Assembly (NCBI RefSeq): GCF_964019385.1
Contig: NC_088643.1
Coordinates: 81,082,699 to 81,146,698, forward strand
DNA: 64,000 nucleotides
Origin: Sycon ciliatum
Lineage: Eukaryota; Porifera; Calcarea; Leucosolenida; Sycettidae
Direction: 5' to 3'
The position numbers and the translations under genes were made by a program. Positions 61,850 to 64,000 of this stretch are shown here, one piece after another; position 1 is the first letter of the stretch; each line of letters starts with the position of its first letter. The notes beneath the pieces were generated by a model. It was not told the DNA's origin. It searched no databases and saw only the letters and a program-made list of their open reading frames with translations.

Positions 61850-62239
61850 CAGGGGCGTAGGAGGGGTTTTGGAAGTGGTACGACCAAAGGTCGGCGCGGC
61901 CGAAGGCCGTTTTGGAGGGGGGTCCGGGGGAGCTCCCGCGGGAATTTTTTTGTAAAAAAGACACAAAATCCTGCGTTCTGGGAACCTCTGGCACAGTTTA
62001 TAAGTCATAGAAATATTTCACGGGCAGAAGAGACGTGCATGGACATGCACAGATGCATGGCAGATCTACGAGTAGATCTACGAGTCTAGAAAATGGTCAA
62101 AGTCTGATGCGCATAATTATGATATGCATCGATGGATCCTGATTTTTTTATTACGGTTTTGCACGTTCCGGACGGACCACACTTTTCGAAAAGTGGTACG
62201 GCCATGGTCGTACCAGTCGTAGCGGGTGCTACGCCCCTG
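61850..62239. mobile_element. hAT-like MITE with CAGGGGCGTAG ends
   Basis: Left CAGGGGCGTAG and right CTACGCCCCTG are flanked by TTTGACC on both sides (61843-61849, 62240-62246), a 7-bp exact match where hAT would give 8. Sub-terminal GTGGTACGACCA/TGGTCGTACCA motifs are inverted. The GGCCGAAGGCCG and GGGGGTCCGGGGGAGC segments are typical of this widespread invertebrate repeat. Confidence 0.75.
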
Positions 62240-62289
62240 TTTGACCGCTTAGAGATCACAAGTTTCTGTGGGGGTCAATAATAAGAGAG

Positions 62290-62427
62290 TGATAAGTATA
62301 TAATACAACCCAGCAGTACGCTTGTACGTGAAATATAAACCGACATACAAACCGAGGCGAAGCCGAGGTTTGTATGATGGTTTATATTTCACGTACAAGC
62401 GTACTAGTGGGATGTATTATACTTATG
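62290..62427. repeat. Hairpin with ACCGAGGCGAAGCCGAGGT core
   Basis: GATAAGTATATAATACAACC and AGTACGCTTGTACGTGAAAT pair with inverse copies on the right. The core is identical to that of the hairpin at 9861-9987, but the arms are unrelated to it. Confidence 0.85.
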
Positions 62428-62592
62428 CTGACCTTCATAAAAACTGAGTCAACTTCTTCCTGTTTCTATGGTGGCGGTCTATATGGGGTTTGTATGGGGT
62501 TTGTATGAGGTATGAGGCTTATATGCCCAGTATAAGCCGCCAGCATGATGGGCAAGTTGACTGGAAGTTTGTATGAAAGGTCAGCATAAACT
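62418..62592. mobile_element. Possible MITE with TTATGCTGACCTT ends
   Basis: TTATGCTGACCTTCATA on the left and the inverse of TTATGCTGACCTTTCATAC on the right; AGTCAACTT/AAGTTGACT are also inverted. Partly overlaps the hairpin. Flanking duplication not clear. Confidence 0.4.
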
Positions 62593-62920
62593 GTAATTTA
62601 GAAAAGCGATCCTGTCAGCTTTTCTATTATTGTGTTCACATGGCAAGAAAAACGACACCGCTATGCTACGTAACTTTCTACGTAAGGTGCTCGGTATTTC
62701 ACTTAGGCTACGTAAGTCTCTACGTAAGGTGCTCGGTATTAGATCTACCAACGGTACGGGTGCCGGTTGTAGCCGCGTGCTTGTGCACGTGCACGGCAGA
62801 CATTGTGTTGCAGTGCAGTCCGTGTTCGGATGTGCATGCGCGAGGAACTTCCTTCTTTGGAACTGCTTCTTGTATGAGCTGTTTCGGATATTTCGTCTCC
62901 TGGCCTGGCTTATTTCGTTT

Positions 62921-63357
62921 CGGCGCTGCTGAGACCTCCTTTCGCGGAATATTACTGACAGGTGAGTTGACCAGTTCCCTTTGATTCATTTGCTTGTGTT
63001 CACTCTTTCATTTACGAAAAGTGTGCTGATTTTGGGCGGAATGCAATAAATAATGGAAAAGCTGACAGGATCTCTTTTCTAAATTTAGCTTTTCCGCTGC
63101 CGAGGCCTCCTTTTACGGAATACTCGATGACAGGTGATCTCTGAGTTGACCGGTTTCCTTCGATTATTATTTATTATTATTATTAAATTTTGAATAGGGC
63201 AGTCCCACAGGCCTAGGGCCTTTTTACAGGGTACCTTATGAATTGTTGAATAGATGAACGGAAGTTTCTGAGCAAGGGGATTGTGCGAATATCAGATTCA
63301 TTATTTTGCTTATGCTCACCCTTTCATTTACGGAAACGTGTGCTGATTTTATTCGGA
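62921..63357. repeat. Two-copy duplication with a LINE-tail insertion
   Basis: 62921-63040 (GCTGCTGAGACCTCCTTTCG through TGCTGATTTTGGGCGG) recurs at 63093-63357. The second copy is interrupted at about 63165-63302 by a segment whose minus strand reads GGCCTGTGGGACTGCCCTAT then an AATAATAAT tail, typical of a LINE 3' end. GATTATT and GATTCATT at the two junctions may be its target duplication. Confidence 0.75.
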
Positions 63358-63384
63358 TTTAGATCCATTTTATCTCTTTGCCCT

Positions 63385-63423
63385 TGTCTACAGTGTACGA
63401 AGAACGCGAGTTCACCTTCTTGA
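63385..63423 (+). other. Weak exon candidate
   Basis: TTGTCTACAG|TG opens VYEEREFTFLT and closes at ACG|GTAAGG. Short and without a partner; possibly part of a gene continuing beyond the window. Confidence 0.2.
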
Positions 63424-63870
63424 CGGTAAGGCTTATGTTAGATGTGTTGTCGAAATACTCATATTCATTGTACATTGGTACGTTACAAATAAGGCACTGG
63501 TCAGTGGCATACTATCGTTGGCAGTTCCCAATCTGGAGGGAAAGGTTCAAGGACCCATTGACCGAGTTTGCAAAATAAATTCGCATATCAGGGAAAGTCT
63601 CCATTGTGGAGAGGTTCAGTAAACTTGTTTGCTTCATACGAAACAAGGCAATGGGTGCAGTCTCGTCTCGTGAAGATCTCGTACTTGTATGATTGGATTT
63701 GTTTACTCGAGTCTGGGCTGTTTGATTTATTATTTGTGAGTACCGCCGAGATTGCACTGCCCCAAATAAAGTTTCGTGCCGCCAAAGCAAGAATTACAAT
63801 CTGCAATCTGTTTGTAGTACCTGCAAGAAGGTGCTGTACATGTATCGTACTTTCTCTGTTGCTGTTTCAG

Positions 63871-64000
63871 TTGCCGTCATGTTGCTAAAGAAAGGTTCAG
63901 TAGAGAGGTTCTGCAAAACGAAAATTCGAACGAAGTTTCCCGACAGTCCTTGCGAAAGTGTGTACGAATTTTTGCACGAACTTTGCGTTCTGCACATTTT
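63871..64000 (+). other. Possible exon running off the window
   Basis: A good acceptor (TTGCTGTTTCAG|T) is followed by two frames open to the window end: one starts MLLKKGSVERFCKTKIRTKF and the other CRHVAKERFSREVLQNENSN. Which, if either, is coding cannot be decided here. Confidence 0.25.

Overview
The window is eukaryotic and almost certainly metazoan. Genes are split by GT-AG introns, the longest single-exon reading frame is 669 codons, and most of the DNA is transposon remnants, palindromes, minisatellites and dinucleotide or trinucleotide tracts. No bacterial operon, Shine-Dalgarno pattern or CRISPR array is visible. An invertebrate is likely (abundant MITEs, Ty3-type integrase, Mutator-like transposase of the invertebrate type, frequent ACATGTAC motifs), but the species cannot be fixed from the sequence.

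Layout. 0-11 kb: a hAT-like element, a 59-bp minisatellite, two tRNA-derived SINE-like copies, a palindromic element, a PIF/Harbinger-like transposon with a paralogous empty site, and several hairpins. 11.28-18.5 kb, minus strand: a complete six-exon RAD6-type ubiquitin-conjugating enzyme (UBE2A/UBE2B orthologue) of 153 residues; its introns hold a LINE end, nested pogo/mariner-like MITEs, TAA-target elements and a 32-bp minisatellite. 19.8-20.6 kb: a long inverted repeat. 22.3-23.9 kb: a frameshifted Ty3/gypsy integrase with a possible 3' LTR. 24.07-26.67 kb: two oppositely oriented TTA-target elements, each with younger insertions. 27.3 kb: a possible acidic coding exon. 30.67-33.89 kb, minus strand: a gene for an unidentified, disordered, tyrosine-motif-rich protein of about 711 residues. 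34-52 kb: mostly gene-free sequence with MITEs and LINE ends. 52.0-56.0 kb, minus strand: exons of an unidentified multi-pass membrane protein. 56.5-58.4 kb: an unrecognised intact frame that may be a virus-like relic, an orphan terminal exon, a broken Mutator-like transposase and another MITE. 58.4-64 kb: long GT tracts, a Harbinger-like and a hAT-like element side by side, a hairpin with a conserved core, and weak exon candidates at the right edge.

The genes do not form a functional cluster. The best-supported functional statement is that the RAD6/UBE2A-B E2 enzyme (DNA-damage tolerance and H2B ubiquitination) lies here in a transposon-rich locus. The most informative structural result is that several transposon insertions can be read against empty copies of their target within the same window, which fixes their ends and target duplications directly.
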